Part shown: positions 46,925-59,005 of the stretch, in pieces
Layout of the letters: the number at the start of each line of letters is the position of its first letter
Position numbering within the stretch: position 1 is the stretch's first letter
Program-made: the position numbers and the translations under genes
Source: Halichondria panicea
Lineage: Eukaryota; Porifera; Demospongiae; Suberitida; Halichondriidae
Direction of reading: 5' to 3'
DNA: 64,000 nucleotides
Assembly (NCBI RefSeq): GCF_963675165.1
Contig: NC_087382.1
Coordinates: 5,309,963 to 5,373,962, forward strand
The notes under the pieces: model-generated
Seen by the model: only the letters and a program-made list of their open reading frames with translations
Databases searched by the model: none
Told to the model about the DNA's origin: nothing

Positions 46925-48478
46925 ATGAGACAAACTAACTCTACGAGCGGAGGCAGCCCTCTGGTATCAAGGAATGGCTGTTGCAAGTACAGAGTGAGGT
47001 GGTTCTATTCCAAGGGAGCATTTCTTGTTCTGGTCTGGAATATGCTGTTGACCATAGCCTGTATGTCAGGGTCTAATATATTCCGTAAACGACATGATGT
47101 CAATTTTGTAATTTCAGAATGGCAACTTGCTATCCCTATTGTGTTCGGTTTTTTTGGAGCTGTTTTCTCAGGATGGCTAGCTGACGCTAAGCTGGGGAAC
47201 TACAGAGTGATGAAATACAGTTTTGTACTGTTATTTCTTATAAGTTTGCTTTCTAGTACCGTCACCCTAGTTCCTGGCATTGCTCATTACGTGTATGTTG
47301 TGAGTGTCGTGTACTGCATAGGCGGGAGTCTCTCTATAGTAGCTGTGGTAGCATGCTTTGTTACATTATTACAGCTTGGCCTGGATCAGATGCCTGATGC
47401 TTCATCTTCCAATATCACTAGTTTTATTGCCTGGTTTGTATTCAATATGTATGCTGGTGTTTGGATCTCAAACGTTTCCAATTTACCCATTATATCTGGT
47501 ACTTTGTGTAGACAAATGCCATACTGGGTTGTCCAACTTTACAGTTTACTGCCACCTTTGTGTGTGAGTGCTGTTCTTATTCTTGATTTTCTCCTTGCTA
47601 AGAAATGGCTGATAATTGAGCCAAAGACATCTCAGTCTCTAACAACCATCTACCGTGTTCTCAAGTTTGCAGCCAAGCACAAAGCTCCCCTCAATCGCAG
47701 TGCTCTCACATATTGGGAGGAAAACGTACCTTCAAGAATGGACCTGGGAAAGTCAAGATATGGTGGACCATTCACTACAGAGCAAGTTGAAGATGTGAAG
47801 ACCATCCTACGTTTGTTACCCTTATATTTAACACTATGGCTTCTTGGGTGCTCACTTGCAATATTCCGTCCACCACATGAATCATTGTATCTCCCCGATG
47901 TGAATAGTATATATGTTTCAGAGCTTCTGGTCTTAATCACATACAACTCTTGGTGGTGTGGTATGGTTTGGACGGTCTTTTATGAATTTATTCTATACCC
48001 TGTGATTCGTAATAGGCTTCCCAGCATTCTTAGAAAAATCGGAATCATTTCTTTCTTAATCACGACTCTCGACATTGTGTTTGTAATTCTAGGACTAGTC
48101 CACTACTATCACAGTGATTTAATGGCAGTTCATTATGTCATTGTGATATTACATTCAGTTTCTCAAGGTTTGTTCATGATGTTGCTTGCTAGTGCCATGC
48201 TGCAGTTAGTTTGTGCTCAGGCTCCATACAACATGAGAGGAGTGTTTGGAGGGTGTATGGCACTTGTGTTGATGTCACCTTCATTTATCAGCGATTCTTT
48301 TCCATTGAAATTCACATTAACGATATTATATGGGATTAAAGCCGCTGTCAGTCTGCTTGGATTCATCGTGTACTGCCTCCTGGCTCGCTGGTACAAAAGG
48401 AGAGTTAGAGACGAGGACTACAATGTACAAGCTGTTGTGGAGGAGGTGTATGATCGATACTTGTCAGCTCAACATTGA
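46925..48478 (+). CDS. POT/PTR (SLC15-like) transporter family protein, single exon
   Basis: An intact 517-residue frame from the MRQTNS ATG, near-identical to 39955-41508. Differences include FRKRHD for FHIRHD, CRQMPY for CSQMPY, PKTSQ for PKSSQ, PLYLT for PLCLT, and TTLDIVF for TALNIVF. All family motifs are intact. It is followed by a retroelement-bearing decayed copy, the TIR element and the gene at 52356, the same order as after the gene at 16331. Confidence 0.87.
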   Translation: MRQTNSTSGGSPLVSRNGCCKYRVRWFYSKGAFLVLVWNMLLTIACMSGSNIFRKRHDVNFVISEWQLAIPIVFGFFGAVFSGWLADAKLGNYRVMKYSFVLLFLISLLSSTVTLVPGIAHYVYVVSVVYCIGGSLSIVAVVACFVTLLQLGLDQMPDASSSNITSFIAWFVFNMYAGVWISNVSNLPIISGTLCRQMPYWVVQLYSLLPPLCVSAVLILDFLLAKKWLIIEPKTSQSLTTIYRVLKFAAKHKAPLNRSALTYWEENVPSRMDLGKSRYGGPFTTEQVEDVKTILRLLPLYLTLWLLGCSLAIFRPPHESLYLPDVNSIYVSELLVLITYNSWWCGMVWTVFYEFILYPVIRNRLPSILRKIGIISFLITTLDIVFVILGLVHYYHSDLMAVHYVIVILHSVSQGLFMMLLASAMLQLVCAQAPYNMRGVFGGCMALVLMSPSFISDSFPLKFTLTILYGIKAAVSLLGFIVYCLLARWYKRRVRDEDYNVQAVVEEVYDRYLSAQH

Positions 48479-49364
48479 CTAAATATTGTTCTGTTACGAC
48501 TGCATGATACGTTTTATCCTCTGTCTTTTTGTCGATCATACATGTTCAGAACAATTAGATCTATACGTAAATGAGTGAACTATATACATGTAGCATTGTG
48601 TTTGGCTGTGTTGGTATGTGTACTGGCGTGGTGTGTTGTGATCTATCTTGATCTACCCTGTTCTATCCTGATGTGTTTTGTTATGTATTTATCACACTAT
48701 TGTTGTGTCATCACTTTTGTTATGATTACATGCACCTTTCGTTTCTGGATTGTTCTGGACTATTCTCGATTATTCTCTTATTCTCGATCAGCCCCCTGGG
48801 ACTTGACTCTTATAAATAGCATTACCTTTTTCAATTGTTGTTGTTGCTGATACCATGTGAATTTACTTACGAAGTAAAAAATATTTATTGGGAGTCAATC
48901 TCTGAACTTGAAACAATAGCAATAAATAGTCTAGCCTGTCTAGCTATATACTCTTTTGCATGGTTGCAAGAAGAATCCAACAGGCTGTTTTGCACACATA
49001 ATTAGTTAAATCATTCTCTAATACAGTCATGCAATTTATCATTGGACACCTTTGATTATCTTTGAGCTTGTATTAACGATCAATGCATGTACAAATACTG
49101 AAACTACGCTCATAGCAACATGATTATTATGGCCATTTGGGAGAAATCTGTTGAAGTTCCACCATGCACTATAACTATGTTGACTTATTGTACGAACCAC
49201 TCCATGGCACTGACTGTATGAATAGATTCACTCAGGTGTGTCTCTGAGCACTGGATATGATGAAGAATAGATTCACTCAGGATTGTTGCCACCAATAGTT
49301 ATTGCGCAACTGTCCCTATAATTAGATATACCTGTGTGTGTGTGTGTCTGTGTCTGTGTCTGTT
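48479..49364 (+). other. POT-like gene 3' flank copy
   Basis: A repeat of 17892-18787, closest to that first copy (shared AATTAGATCTATACG). No gene supported. Confidence 0.6.
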
Positions 49365-50510
49365 ATGAGACAAACTAACTCTATACGAACGAAGGCAGCC
49401 CTCTGGTATCAAGGAATGGCTGCTAGTGCAAGTACACGTACAAAGCATTCCAACAAAGCATTTCTCTTCTTTTACCCCCCTGGTCTTCGCTACCACAGGT
49501 GGCCTTGGCCCAGCAGCTGGAGCCTTCTACAAACGCCTGGCCAGCATGCTCTCGGACAAATGGAAGCAACCATACTGCACCACCATTGGCTGGCTAAGAT
49601 GTAGAATATCGTTCTCACTACTCAGATCCTCTATCATGTGTCTGAGAGGTGCCAAATCTTCGAAGTCATCCTTCAACGACCATCTAGCTGCTTCCCGCAT
49701 GGACCTCACCATTGCGGACTCCAACCTCTCTGCATGTCTGAACTCTGAATAATTATAGCTTCACATTACCTTGCCTTATTCATTTCTCAGCCTCACAATA
49801 ATATTTCAATACATGTTTAAAAAAAAACAGAGCATTTCTCGTTTTGGTCTGGAGTATGCTGCATGTTTAGTGTCTCATGTATTCCTTCAACAACCTGATG
49901 TCAATTTTGAAATGGCTAGATCTAGATGCTATCCCTATAATTGCGTTTGGTTGTTTGGAACTGTTTTCTCAGGATGGCTAGTTGACCCTAAGCTGGGGAA
50001 CTATATAGATCTATATAGAGTAATTGTTAATTGTTCCTCCTCCAATATTTGTTTTCTAGTGCCATACTAATTCCTGACATTGCTCATTACTTGAGCTTGT
50101 TTCTAATTCTGGAACCAGTCTACTACTATATCACAGTGATTTAGGCAGTCCATTATATATTATCATAGATATACATGTAGTAGAGGGATATAATCTACTA
50201 TCTATGATTATAATTTTCATTGACATAATTATTACATTCAGTTTCTTAAAGTTTGCTCACAATGTTACTTGCTATATTATAGTACCATGGCAGCTATAGA
50301 TATATAGTTTGTGCTCAGGCTCCATACAACATGAGAGGAGTGCATGTTTGGAGGGTGCATGGCACTTGCGCTGATGTCACCTTCAATTATCAGCTCTTCT
50401 TTTCTATTGAACATCACTATAATCATTATATGGGATTAAAGCCGCTGTCAGTCTGCTTGGCTTCATCCTGTACTTGTCTCCTGGCTCGCTGGTACAAGAG
50501 GAGACTTTGA
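49365..50510 (+). pseudogene. Decayed POT-like pseudogene with retroelement insertion (copy P4)
   Basis: Nearly identical to P1 (18788-19925), including the insertion and the downstream deletions. It ends with the same RRL-stop-like broken tail. This confirms the large paralogous block 16.3-23.9 kb against 46.9-54.7 kb. Confidence 0.88.
49467..49830 (+). mobile_element. Shared LINE-like fragment in copy P4
   Basis: Flanked by AGCATTTCTC at 49457-49466 and 49831-49840, with a poly-A run before the right copy. The coding end reads as in P1 with a few substitutions. Confidence 0.76.
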
Positions 50511-50832
50511 GATGAGGAAACAAGCTTTGTGGAGGAGCTCTATATGATCTGACACGTTTTTTTCATCATCTGCATGTCTGTCAATCATGCATGTATGTCG
50601 TAGAATGTAAATGTGTTACTATATGATACAAAAATATTATTTTTCATTTGTTGTGTTTCCACACATAATTATTTTCATCAGTAGATCTCTATATACAGTC
50701 ATGCAATTTGTCAATGGACACCTCTGATAATAATTAGCTTGTCTGTGTTAACGATCGATTGTATGTACGAATCTGAAACTAAACTTCTAATAGCAACATG
50801 ATTTCTTTGAAGTTCCACTATAATTAAGTAGA

Positions 50833-52230
50833 GATGTCAGACCGGAAGTATTGCGTGGGCGTATTTTCGTACAGTAGGTAAAAACCGGACCAGAAAGTGA
50901 GTGAACAAGAAGGGCTTTCCGCAAGCCCTGGAAGAGTCTAGCAAACAACAGCTGTTCCCAGGGGTAAAAAATAGCGTAGAATTTGATTTTTATAACAGTT
51001 TTTATGATTTTAGCATTTGATGCTTGTTCTGTGTGTGATTTTTTCTCAAAGGTGATCATCATTTTCTCAACCAAACATGAAAATGAACAAAAACACAAGT
51101 GAGCATGTCTTTTATCTCTAACTCTCTCCAGATTATGCAAAAAGTTGCTACAATAAGCTTTTATTTCTTGCGGAATCACATATTGCATGGATAGATGGGT
51201 GGAGCTGAGAATAGAAATGCAGTAAAATCAAGCCAAGTGTACCAATTGCTGTATTTATTTCTTAGAAGTTCTTAGAAGTTACTGAAAGTAATTATTGAAA
51301 GCCTCTGTTGAAAAGAAACAAGAAAAATTGAAGAGAATTCCAGGGACAACAATGTAATCTACCAAAACTATCAAATTGCAAGAACTGATTCAATTTGCAC
51401 ACAAAACAACACAAGAGTAATCTACTGTATTAATTAGAAGCTGTCAACAGAGTGTATCATAGATTTATAGTTGTATGGCCTTAAATCTACATCACACTAA
51501 TAACGAATTATTTAGACCAAATGAAATTGACAGCTTTTAAAGATCAAGAAACAGATACAAGCGTAGGTGGACATTGATGAGAGTTCTGAAACAAGATACC
51601 ATATACTGTACGAAATAAAAGATAGCATGGTTACTTTAAATCCAAAAGAACTCTCTGAAGCAGGAGACATCATACCATTATAGGGACATCATAAAGTGAA
51701 TCGAGGCTACAGATATGCTAACTTTAAGATCATTTCCGGTATTAACAACAATTTCATAAGTCCCGCCCAAGTACATTAAAATGCGGTAAATTTTTGTACG
51801 AATTTTTTCCTAACTACCGTATAGCGGGTATATTTCGAGGGTATAAATGTTCGCGGTTTTCGCGGATTGAGCCTGTACCGCGAAAATTTATACCCACGAA
51901 AATTTATAATAGTAGGTGTGTTCAGTATTATGGATTCGAGGCTAACAGTGGAGTGGTACAGCTGCATGTTGATGTGCGCATGCGCCAAAAGGCTGGAACT
52001 CAGACCACGAAAATAAAATCCGCGAAATCCTTTGTAATGGTCCATCCGCGAAAATTTATACCCTCGAAATATACCCGCTATACGGTATAGTGTTCTTCAA
52101 AACACTGTATCTCTGCATTCGCTTGACCAAATCCAGTGCAGTAAAGTTTTTCTGGTTTGCCTGAAGTGTTCAAAAGAGATAGTAATACATAGGAGTTAGA
52201 AATAGCAAAAATGAAAATCGGTCTGACATC
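50833..52230. mobile_element. TIR-bearing non-autonomous DNA element, second copy, carrying a nested TA-flanked MITE
   Basis: GATGTCAGACCG at the left and CGGTCTGACATC at the right. The length is 1398 bp; subtracting the nested MITE and its TA duplication (271 bp) leaves 1127 bp, exactly as in 20251-21489. The two copies differ by scattered substitutions only, and came with the block duplication rather than by separate insertion. Confidence 0.77.
51817..52085. mobile_element. 269-bp MITE with CCGTATAGCGGGTA ends and TA target duplication
   Basis: The ends are inverted repeats of about 40 bp, starting CCGTATAGCGGGTATATTTC. The flanks are TA at 51815-51816 and 52086-52087. The paralogous copy near 21235 reads ...AACTATAGTG without the insert, so the empty site is directly visible. 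TA duplication is typical of Tc1/mariner-type integration. Confidence 0.92.
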
Positions 52231-52355
52231 GCTATTATAAGAACCACACAGTATAGTTACAAATCATTGCAAATCAAAATCTCTACTGAGATTTTGCTCT
52301 CTTATAGTTTCAACAATAGTATTGGCAGCCATCCCTACATGTGTGTGCATCTGTT

Positions 52356-53897
52356 ATGAGACAAACTAACTCTACGAGCGAAGGCAGCCCTCTGGTATCA
52401 AGGAATGGCTGTTGCAAGTACAGAGTGAGGTGGTTTTATTCCAAAGGAGCATTTCTCGTTCTGGTCTGGATTATGCTGTTGACTATAGCCTGTATATCAG
52501 TGTCTCATATATTTCGTAACGTCAATTTTGTAATTTCAAAATGGCTATTTGCTATTCCTATTGTGTTTTGTTTGTTGGGAGCTGTTTTCTCAGGATGGCT
52601 AGCCGACGCTAAGCTGGGGAACTACAGCGTGATGAAATACAGTTTTGTACTGTTGTTTCTTACAACTTTGCTTTCTAGTGTCGTCACCCTAGTTCCTGGC
52701 ATTGCTCATTACGTGTATGTTGTGAGTGTCGTGTACTGCATAGGTGGGAGCCTCTCTATAGTAGCTGTGGTAGCATGCTTTGTTACCTTATTACAGCTTG
52801 GCCTGGATCAGATGCCTGATGCTTCATCTTCCAATATCACTAGTTTTATTGCCTGGTTTGCATTCAGTATCTATGCTGGTGTTTGGATCCCGAACGTTTT
52901 CAATTTACCCATTATATCTGATACTTTGTGTAGTCAAATGCCATACTGGGTTGTTCAACTTTACAGTTTACTGCCACCTTTGTGTGTGAGTGCTGTTCTT
53001 ATTCTTGACTTTCTCCTTGCTAAGAAATGGCTTATAATTGAGCCAAAGTCACCTCAGTCTCTAACAACCATCTACCGTGTTCTCAAGTTTGCAGCCAAGC
53101 ACAAAGCTCCCCTCAATCGCAGTGCTCTCACATATTGGGAGGAAAACGTACCTTCGAGAATGGACCTGGGAAAGTCAAGATATGGTGGACCATTCACTAC
53201 GGAGCAAGTTGAAGATGTGAAGACCATCCTACGTTTGTTACCCCTCTGCTTAACACTATGGCTTCTTGGGTGCTCACTTGCAATATTCCATCCACCACAT
53301 GAAACATTGTATCTTCCCGATGTGAATAGTTATGTTTCAGAGCTTCTGGCCTTAATTACATACAACTCTTGGTGGTGTGGTATGGTTTGGACGGTCTTTT
53401 ATGAATTTATTCTATACCCTGTGATTCGTAATAGGCTTCCCAGCATTCTTAGAAAAATCGGAATCATTTCTTTCTTAATCACGGCTCTCAACATTGTGCT
53501 TGTAATTCTAGGACTAGTCCACTACTATCACAGTGATTTAATGGCAGTTCATCATGTCATTGTGATATTATATTCAGTTTCTCAAGGTTTGCTCACAATG
53601 TTGCTTGCTAGTGCCATGCTGCAGTTAGTTTGTGCTCAGGCTCCATACAACATGAGAGGAGTGTTTGGTGGGTGTATAACACTTGTGTTGATGTCACCTT
53701 CGATTATCAGCGATTCTTTTCCATTGAAATTCACATTAACAATATTATATGGGATTAAAGCCGCTGTCAGTCTGCTTGGATTCATCGTGTACTGCCTCCT
53801 GGCTCGCTGGTACAAAAGGAGAGTTAGAGACGAGGACTACAATGTACAAGCTGTTGTGGAGGAGGTGTATGATCGATACTTGTCAGCTCAACATTGA
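52356..53897 (+). CDS. POT/PTR (SLC15-like) transporter family protein, single exon
   Basis: An intact 513-residue frame from the MRQTNS ATG; the in-frame codons just upstream give no ATG. It is the sister of 21603-23144: both share a 4-residue shorter stretch after the first span (FRNVNFV). It keeps the [11 protein letters not shown] aspartate that the sister has lost. The loop [15 protein letters not shown] and the tail are intact. The 3' flank follows as in other units. Confidence 0.87.
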   Translation: MRQTNSTSEGSPLVSRNGCCKYRVRWFYSKGAFLVLVWIMLLTIACISVSHIFRNVNFVISKWLFAIPIVFCLLGAVFSGWLADAKLGNYSVMKYSFVLLFLTTLLSSVVTLVPGIAHYVYVVSVVYCIGGSLSIVAVVACFVTLLQLGLDQMPDASSSNITSFIAWFAFSIYAGVWIPNVFNLPIISDTLCSQMPYWVVQLYSLLPPLCVSAVLILDFLLAKKWLIIEPKSPQSLTTIYRVLKFAAKHKAPLNRSALTYWEENVPSRMDLGKSRYGGPFTTEQVEDVKTILRLLPLCLTLWLLGCSLAIFHPPHETLYLPDVNSYVSELLALITYNSWWCGMVWTVFYEFILYPVIRNRLPSILRKIGIISFLITALNIVLVILGLVHYYHSDLMAVHHVIVILYSVSQGLLTMLLASAMLQLVCAQAPYNMRGVFGGCITLVLMSPSIISDSFPLKFTLTILYGIKAAVSLLGFIVYCLLARWYKRRVRDEDYNVQAVVEEVYDRYLSAQH

Positions 53898-54765
53898 CTA
53901 AATATTGTTCTGTTACGACTGCATGATACGTTTTATCCTCTGTCTTTTTGTCGATCATACATGTTCAGAACAATTATACGTAAATGAGTGAACTATAATT
54001 ATACATGTAGCATTGTGTTTGGCTGTGTTGGTATGTGTACTGGCGTGGTGTGTTGTGATCTATCTTGATCTACCCTGTTCTAACCTGATGTGTTTTGTTA
54101 TGTATTTATCACACTATTGTTGTGTCATCACTTTTGTTATGATTATCATGCACCTTTCGTTTCTGGATTGTTCTGGACTATTCTCGATTATTCTCTTATT
54201 CTCGATCAGCCCCCTGGGACTTGACTCTTATAAATAGCATTACCTTTTTCAATTGTTGTTGTTGGTGATACTATGTACTTATTGTGAATTTACTTACAAA
54301 GTAAAAAATATTTATTGGCAGTCAATCTCTGAACTTGAAACAATAGCAATAAATAGTCTAGCCTGTCTAGCTATAATCTTTTGCATGGTTGCAAGAAGAA
54401 TCTAACAGGCTGTTTTGCACACATAATTAGCTCTAATACAGTCATGCAATTTATCATTGGACACCTTTGATTATCTTTGAGCTTGTATTAACGATCAATG
54501 CATGTACAAATACTGAAACTACGCTCATAGCAACATGATTATTAGGCCATTTGGGAGAAATCTGTTGAAGTTCCACCATGCACTATAACTATGTTGACTT
54601 ATTGTACGAACCACTCCATGCATGGGCACTGTATGAATAGATTCACTCAGGTGTGTCTCTGAGCACTGGATATGATGAATAGATTCACTCAGGATTGTTG
54701 CCACCAATAGATATTGCTTGCAACTGTCCCTATAATTAGATATACTGTGTGTGTGTGTGTCTGTT
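53898..54765 (+). other. POT-like gene 3' flank copy
   Basis: A repeat of 17892-18787 with small deletions. No gene supported. Confidence 0.6.
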
Positions 54766-55817
54766 ATGAGACAAATTAACTCTATACGAACGAAGGCAGC
54801 CCTCTGGTATCAAGGAATGGCTGCTAGTGCAAGTACATGTACAAAGCTATTCCAACAAAGCATTTCTCTTCTTTTACCCCCCTGGTCTTCGCTACCACAC
54901 GTGGCCTTGGCCCAGCAGCTACATCCTTCTACAAATGCCTGGCCAGAATGCTCTCGAACAAATGGAAGCAACCATACAGCACCATGCACCATTGGCTGGC
55001 TAAGATCATTCTCACTACTCAGATCCTCTATCATGTGTCTGAGAGGTGCTAAATCTTCCAAGTCATCCTTCAACGGCCATCTATAGCTGCTTCCGTGGAC
55101 CTCACCATTGCGGACTCCAACCTCTCTGTCTGAACTCTGAATAATTATAGCTTCACATTACCTTGCCTTATCCATTTCTCAGCCTCCGTCACTCGAAATT
55201 ATTCAATACATGTTAAAAAAAAAAACAGAGCATTTCTCGTTGGGGGCTGGAGTATGCTGTTTGATCAGTTAGTGTCTCATGTATTCCGTCAACGACCTAA
55301 TGTCATTTTGAAATGGCTAGATCTAGATGCTATCCCATAATTGCGTTTGGTTTTTTGGAGCTGTTTTCTCAGGATGGCTAGTTGACGCTAAGCTGGGGAA
55401 CTATATAGAGTAGTGTTGTTCCTCCAGTATTTGTTTTCTAGTGCCACACTATAGTTCCTGACATTGCTCATTACTTGAGCTTGTTTCTAATTCTGGAACC
55501 AGTCTACTACTATATATCACAGTGATTTAGGCAGTCCATTATAATTGAAATATTACATTCGGTTTCTCAAAGTTTGCTCACAATGTTACTTGCTAGTGTC
55601 ATGTGCAGCTATAGTTTGTGCTCAGGCTCCATACAACATGAGAGGAGTGTTTGGTGGGTGTATGGCACTTGTGTTGATGTCACCTTCAATTATCAGCTCT
55701 TTTTTTCTATTGAACATCACTATTATAATTAAGATTAAAGCCGATCTGTCAGTCTGCTTGGCTTCATCCTGTAGATCTACTTGTCTCCTGGCTTACTGGT
55801 ACAAGAGGAGAGCTTGA
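54766..55817 (+). pseudogene. Decayed POT-like pseudogene with retroelement insertion (copy P5)
   Basis: It starts ATGAGACAAATTAACTC. The shared insertion is at 54869-55228. POT remnants continue to a CAQAPYNMRGVFGGCMALVLMS fragment and a broken KRRA tail near 55817. It is closest to copy P3 in the inserted part. Confidence 0.85.
54869..55228 (+). mobile_element. Shared LINE-like fragment in copy P5
   Basis: AGCATTTCTC at 54859-54868 and 55229-55238, with an A-run before the right copy. Same site as in P1-P4. Confidence 0.75.
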
Positions 55818-56236
55818 GATGAGATGAGGACACAAACTTTTGGAGGAAGTCTATATAATCTGTTATATAGACACTTTTTTTCATCTGCATGTCTGTCAAT
55901 CATGCATGTCGTAAAATGTAAATGTGTTACTACATGATGTAATAATTATTGTTGTATTTCTACACATAATTACTTTCATCTCTCTATACACAGTCATGCA
56001 ATTTGTCAATGGACACCTCTGATAATAATTATGTATTAACAATCGATTGCATGTACGAATACTGAAACTAAACTTTAATAGCAACATGATTCCTTTGAAG
56101 TTCCACTATAATTATATATTTGTCTTTATAAGAACCACACATGCAGTAGTTACAAGTTTCACTCATTGCAACAAATAGATTTTGCTCTCCTATAGTTACA
56201 ACAATAGTGTTTGCCATCCCTACATGTGCATCAGCT
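55818..56236. other. Spacer / 5' flank of POT-like gene
   Basis: AT-rich, no gene seen. It represents the unfilled state of the site carrying the TIR element at 20251 and 50833 (ATAATTATATATTTGTC region near 56108). Confidence 0.55.
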
Positions 56237-57791
56237 ATGAGACAAAGTAACTCTACGAACGAAGCCAGCCCTCTGGTATCAAGGAATGGCTGTTGCAAGT
56301 ACAGAGTGAGGTGGTTCTATTCCAAGGGAGCATTTCTCGTGCTGGTCTGGGTTATGCTGTTGACTATAGCCTGTATATCAGTGTACCATGTGTTCCATCA
56401 ACAACCTTATGTCAATTCTGTAATTTCGAAATGGCTACTTGCTATCCCACCTGTGTTTGGTTTGTTCGGAACTGTTTTCTCAGGATGGTTAGCTGACGCT
56501 AAGCTTGGGAACTACAGAGTGATGAAATACAGTTTTGTGCTGTTATTTCTTATAAGTTTGTTTTCTAGTACCGCCACCCTAGTTCCTGGCATTGCTCATT
56601 ACGTGTATGTTGTGAGTGTCGTGTACTGCATTGGTGGGAGTATCTCTATAGTAGCTGTGGTAGCATGCTATGTTACTTCACTACAACTTGGCCTGGATCA
56701 GATGCCTGATGCTTCATCTTCCAATATCACTAGTTTTATTGCCTGGTTTGCATTCAGTATCTATGCTGGTGCTTGGATTCCTTATGTTGTCGATTCACCC
56801 ATTATAGCTGGTACTTTGTGTAGCAGTCAATTACCATACTGGGTTGTTCAACTTTACAGTTTACTGCCACCTTTGTGTTTGAGTGTTGTTCTTATTCTCG
56901 ATTTTCTCCTAGCTAAGAAATGGCTTATAATTGAGCCAAAGTCACCTCAGTCTCTAACAACCATCTACCGTGTTCTCAAGTTTGCAGCCAAGCACAAGGC
57001 TCCCCTCAATCGCAGTGCTCTCACATACTGGAAGGAAGACGTACCTTCAAGAATGGACCTGGGAAAGTTAAGATATGGTGGACCATTCACTACGGAGCAA
57101 GTTGAAGATGTGAAGACCATCCTACGTTTGTTACCCCTCTGCTTAACTCTATGGCTTCTTGGGTGCTCACTTGCAATATTCCATCCGCTAAACCATGCTT
57201 ATAGTGTTTATCATCCAGATTGGAATTGTTATGTTTCAAGGCTTCTGTCTTTGTTCACATATCACAATTTGTATGGTTTGGATAATCTTTTATGAATTTG
57301 TTCTATACCCAGTGATTTGTAACAAGCTTCCTAGCATCCTTAGAAGAATTGAGATAATTTCTCTCTTCAATATGACTCTCAGTATTGTGTTTCTAATTAT
57401 GGAACTACTACAAACCAATTTCGATGATTTAGATGCAATCAAGTATGTTACAATCGTCTTAACTTCAATTTCTAGAGGTTTGCTCACAATGTTGCTTGCT
57501 ACTACCATGCTGGAGTTAATTTGTGCTCAAGCTCCATACAACATGAGAGGATTGTTTGGAGGGTGTTTGGTGCTGGTGTTGTTCTCATCTTTTATTATTG
57601 GCTATTGCTTTCCATTGAACGTCAGACTCACAATATATGAGGTTATTATTAGAGTAGGCATCAGTCTGCTTGGATTTATCCTGTACTGCCTCCTTGCTCG
57701 CTGGTATAAAAGGAGAGTTAGAGACGAGGACTACAATGCACACAGAGTGGTGGAGGAGGTATATGATCGATATTTGTCAGCTCAGCATTGA
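56237..57791 (+). pseudogene. POT-like transporter gene, frameshifted and mosaic
   Basis: The ATG at 56237 opens MRQSNSTNEA, and the frame is open through the motif [12 protein letters not shown], the [13 protein letters not shown] region and the loop [15 protein letters not shown]. About 8 bp are missing near 57260-57270 relative to paralogues, in the TYNSWWCGMVW segment, and the frame is lost (stop at 57295). From about 57275 another frame continues to the normal stop. The part after the shift is much more divergent than the first part, until the near-identical [13 protein letters not shown] tail. It is likely a conversion or recombination mosaic. It is called a pseudogene unless the indel is a sequence error. 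Confidence 0.78.
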
Positions 57792-58205
57792 GATATCTGC
57801 CTTTTTATCTATGCACAGAACCATTTATGTTGGTATAGATGTACAGGTGATTCATTGTGAACAGCTTGCACACACACGTACATATATAAACAGTTTTAGT
57901 ATGCTCACCGCACTTCTTTTTTTTTTCATCAGTCTTGCAATTTATCATTGGACACCTTTGATTATCTTTGAGCTTGTATTAACGATTGATGGCATGTACG
58001 AATACTGAAACCAATAACCCTTTCAGGGAAGATAGTTGCTATGATTGTAGGTGTGTCGCACTGCATGCAAGAATAATATAATTTCACTCAGTATTACAAT
58101 ACAATAATAATAGAAACTTAGATTTTGCTCTACTAATTACAGTATATGTTTAGCAACCATCCCTACATGACTGTGTGTGTGTGTGTGTGACTGTCTGCAT
58201 GTTAT
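57792..58205 (+). other. Spacer after the mosaic POT gene
   Basis: It contains a T-run and a stretch like other array spacers (ATTTATCATTGGACACC near 57941-57957). No gene seen. Confidence 0.5.
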
Positions 58206-58917
58206 ATGGGACAAACTATAAACTCTACAAATGAAGACAGCCCTCACAGTGAGGTGGTTCTATTCCAAAGGAGCATTTCTCCTTCTGGTCTGAATTCTGC
58301 TGTTGACTATAGCCTGTTCCTCGGTGTCCTGGTGTATCCCCCTGGTGCCAATGTAATAGTTTCGAAATGGCTACCTGCATGCTACTGGTTTGTTAGGAGC
58401 TGCATGTTTTCTCAGGATGGTTAGCTGACGCTAAACTACTTGGGAACTACAGAGTAAGTTGTTTCTTCCTATATGTTTGCTTTCTAGTCACCTGCACCCT
58501 AGTTCCTGGCGTTGCTCAATATACGTGAATGTCTTGTGCTGCATAGGTGCATGGGAGTCTCTTTATCGTAGCAGGAGTAGCATGTTTTGTTACCTCATGC
58601 ACTATACAACTCAGCCTGGATCAGATGTCTGACGCTTCGTTTGGATCCTTGACTTTTCCAATTTGCCCATTCGATGTGTAGCAGTCTATTACGAATTTAC
58701 CATACTGGGTTGTCCAGTTTACTGCCACCTTTGTGTTTGAGTGTTGTTTTTATTTTTAAATTTCTCCTAAGCTAATTAAGAAATGGCTTATAATTGAGCC
58801 AAAGTCACCTCAGTCTCTCACAACCATCTACCAAGTTCTCAAGTTTGCAGCCAAGCACAAGACTCCCCTCAATTGCAGTGCTCTCACATACTGGGAAGAA
58901 GACATACCCCGGACCCC
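58206..58917 (+). pseudogene. Heavily decayed POT-like pseudogene, 3' part deleted
   Basis: It starts ATGGGACAAACTATAAACTC. Scattered pieces match the gene through [17 protein letters not shown] and DQM-DAS. A well-preserved piece of the cytosolic loop ([21 protein letters not shown]) ends at about 58917, after which similarity stops. It lacks the retroelement seen in P1-P5, so it is a separate lineage of decay. Confidence 0.8.
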
Positions 58918-59005
58918 CATCAATCAACACTCACCAAGAAACTGGAAAACACCCAATCGTTTCATAACAAAAAAATGGAAATCTGACATAATTATCTCTC
59001 TACTA

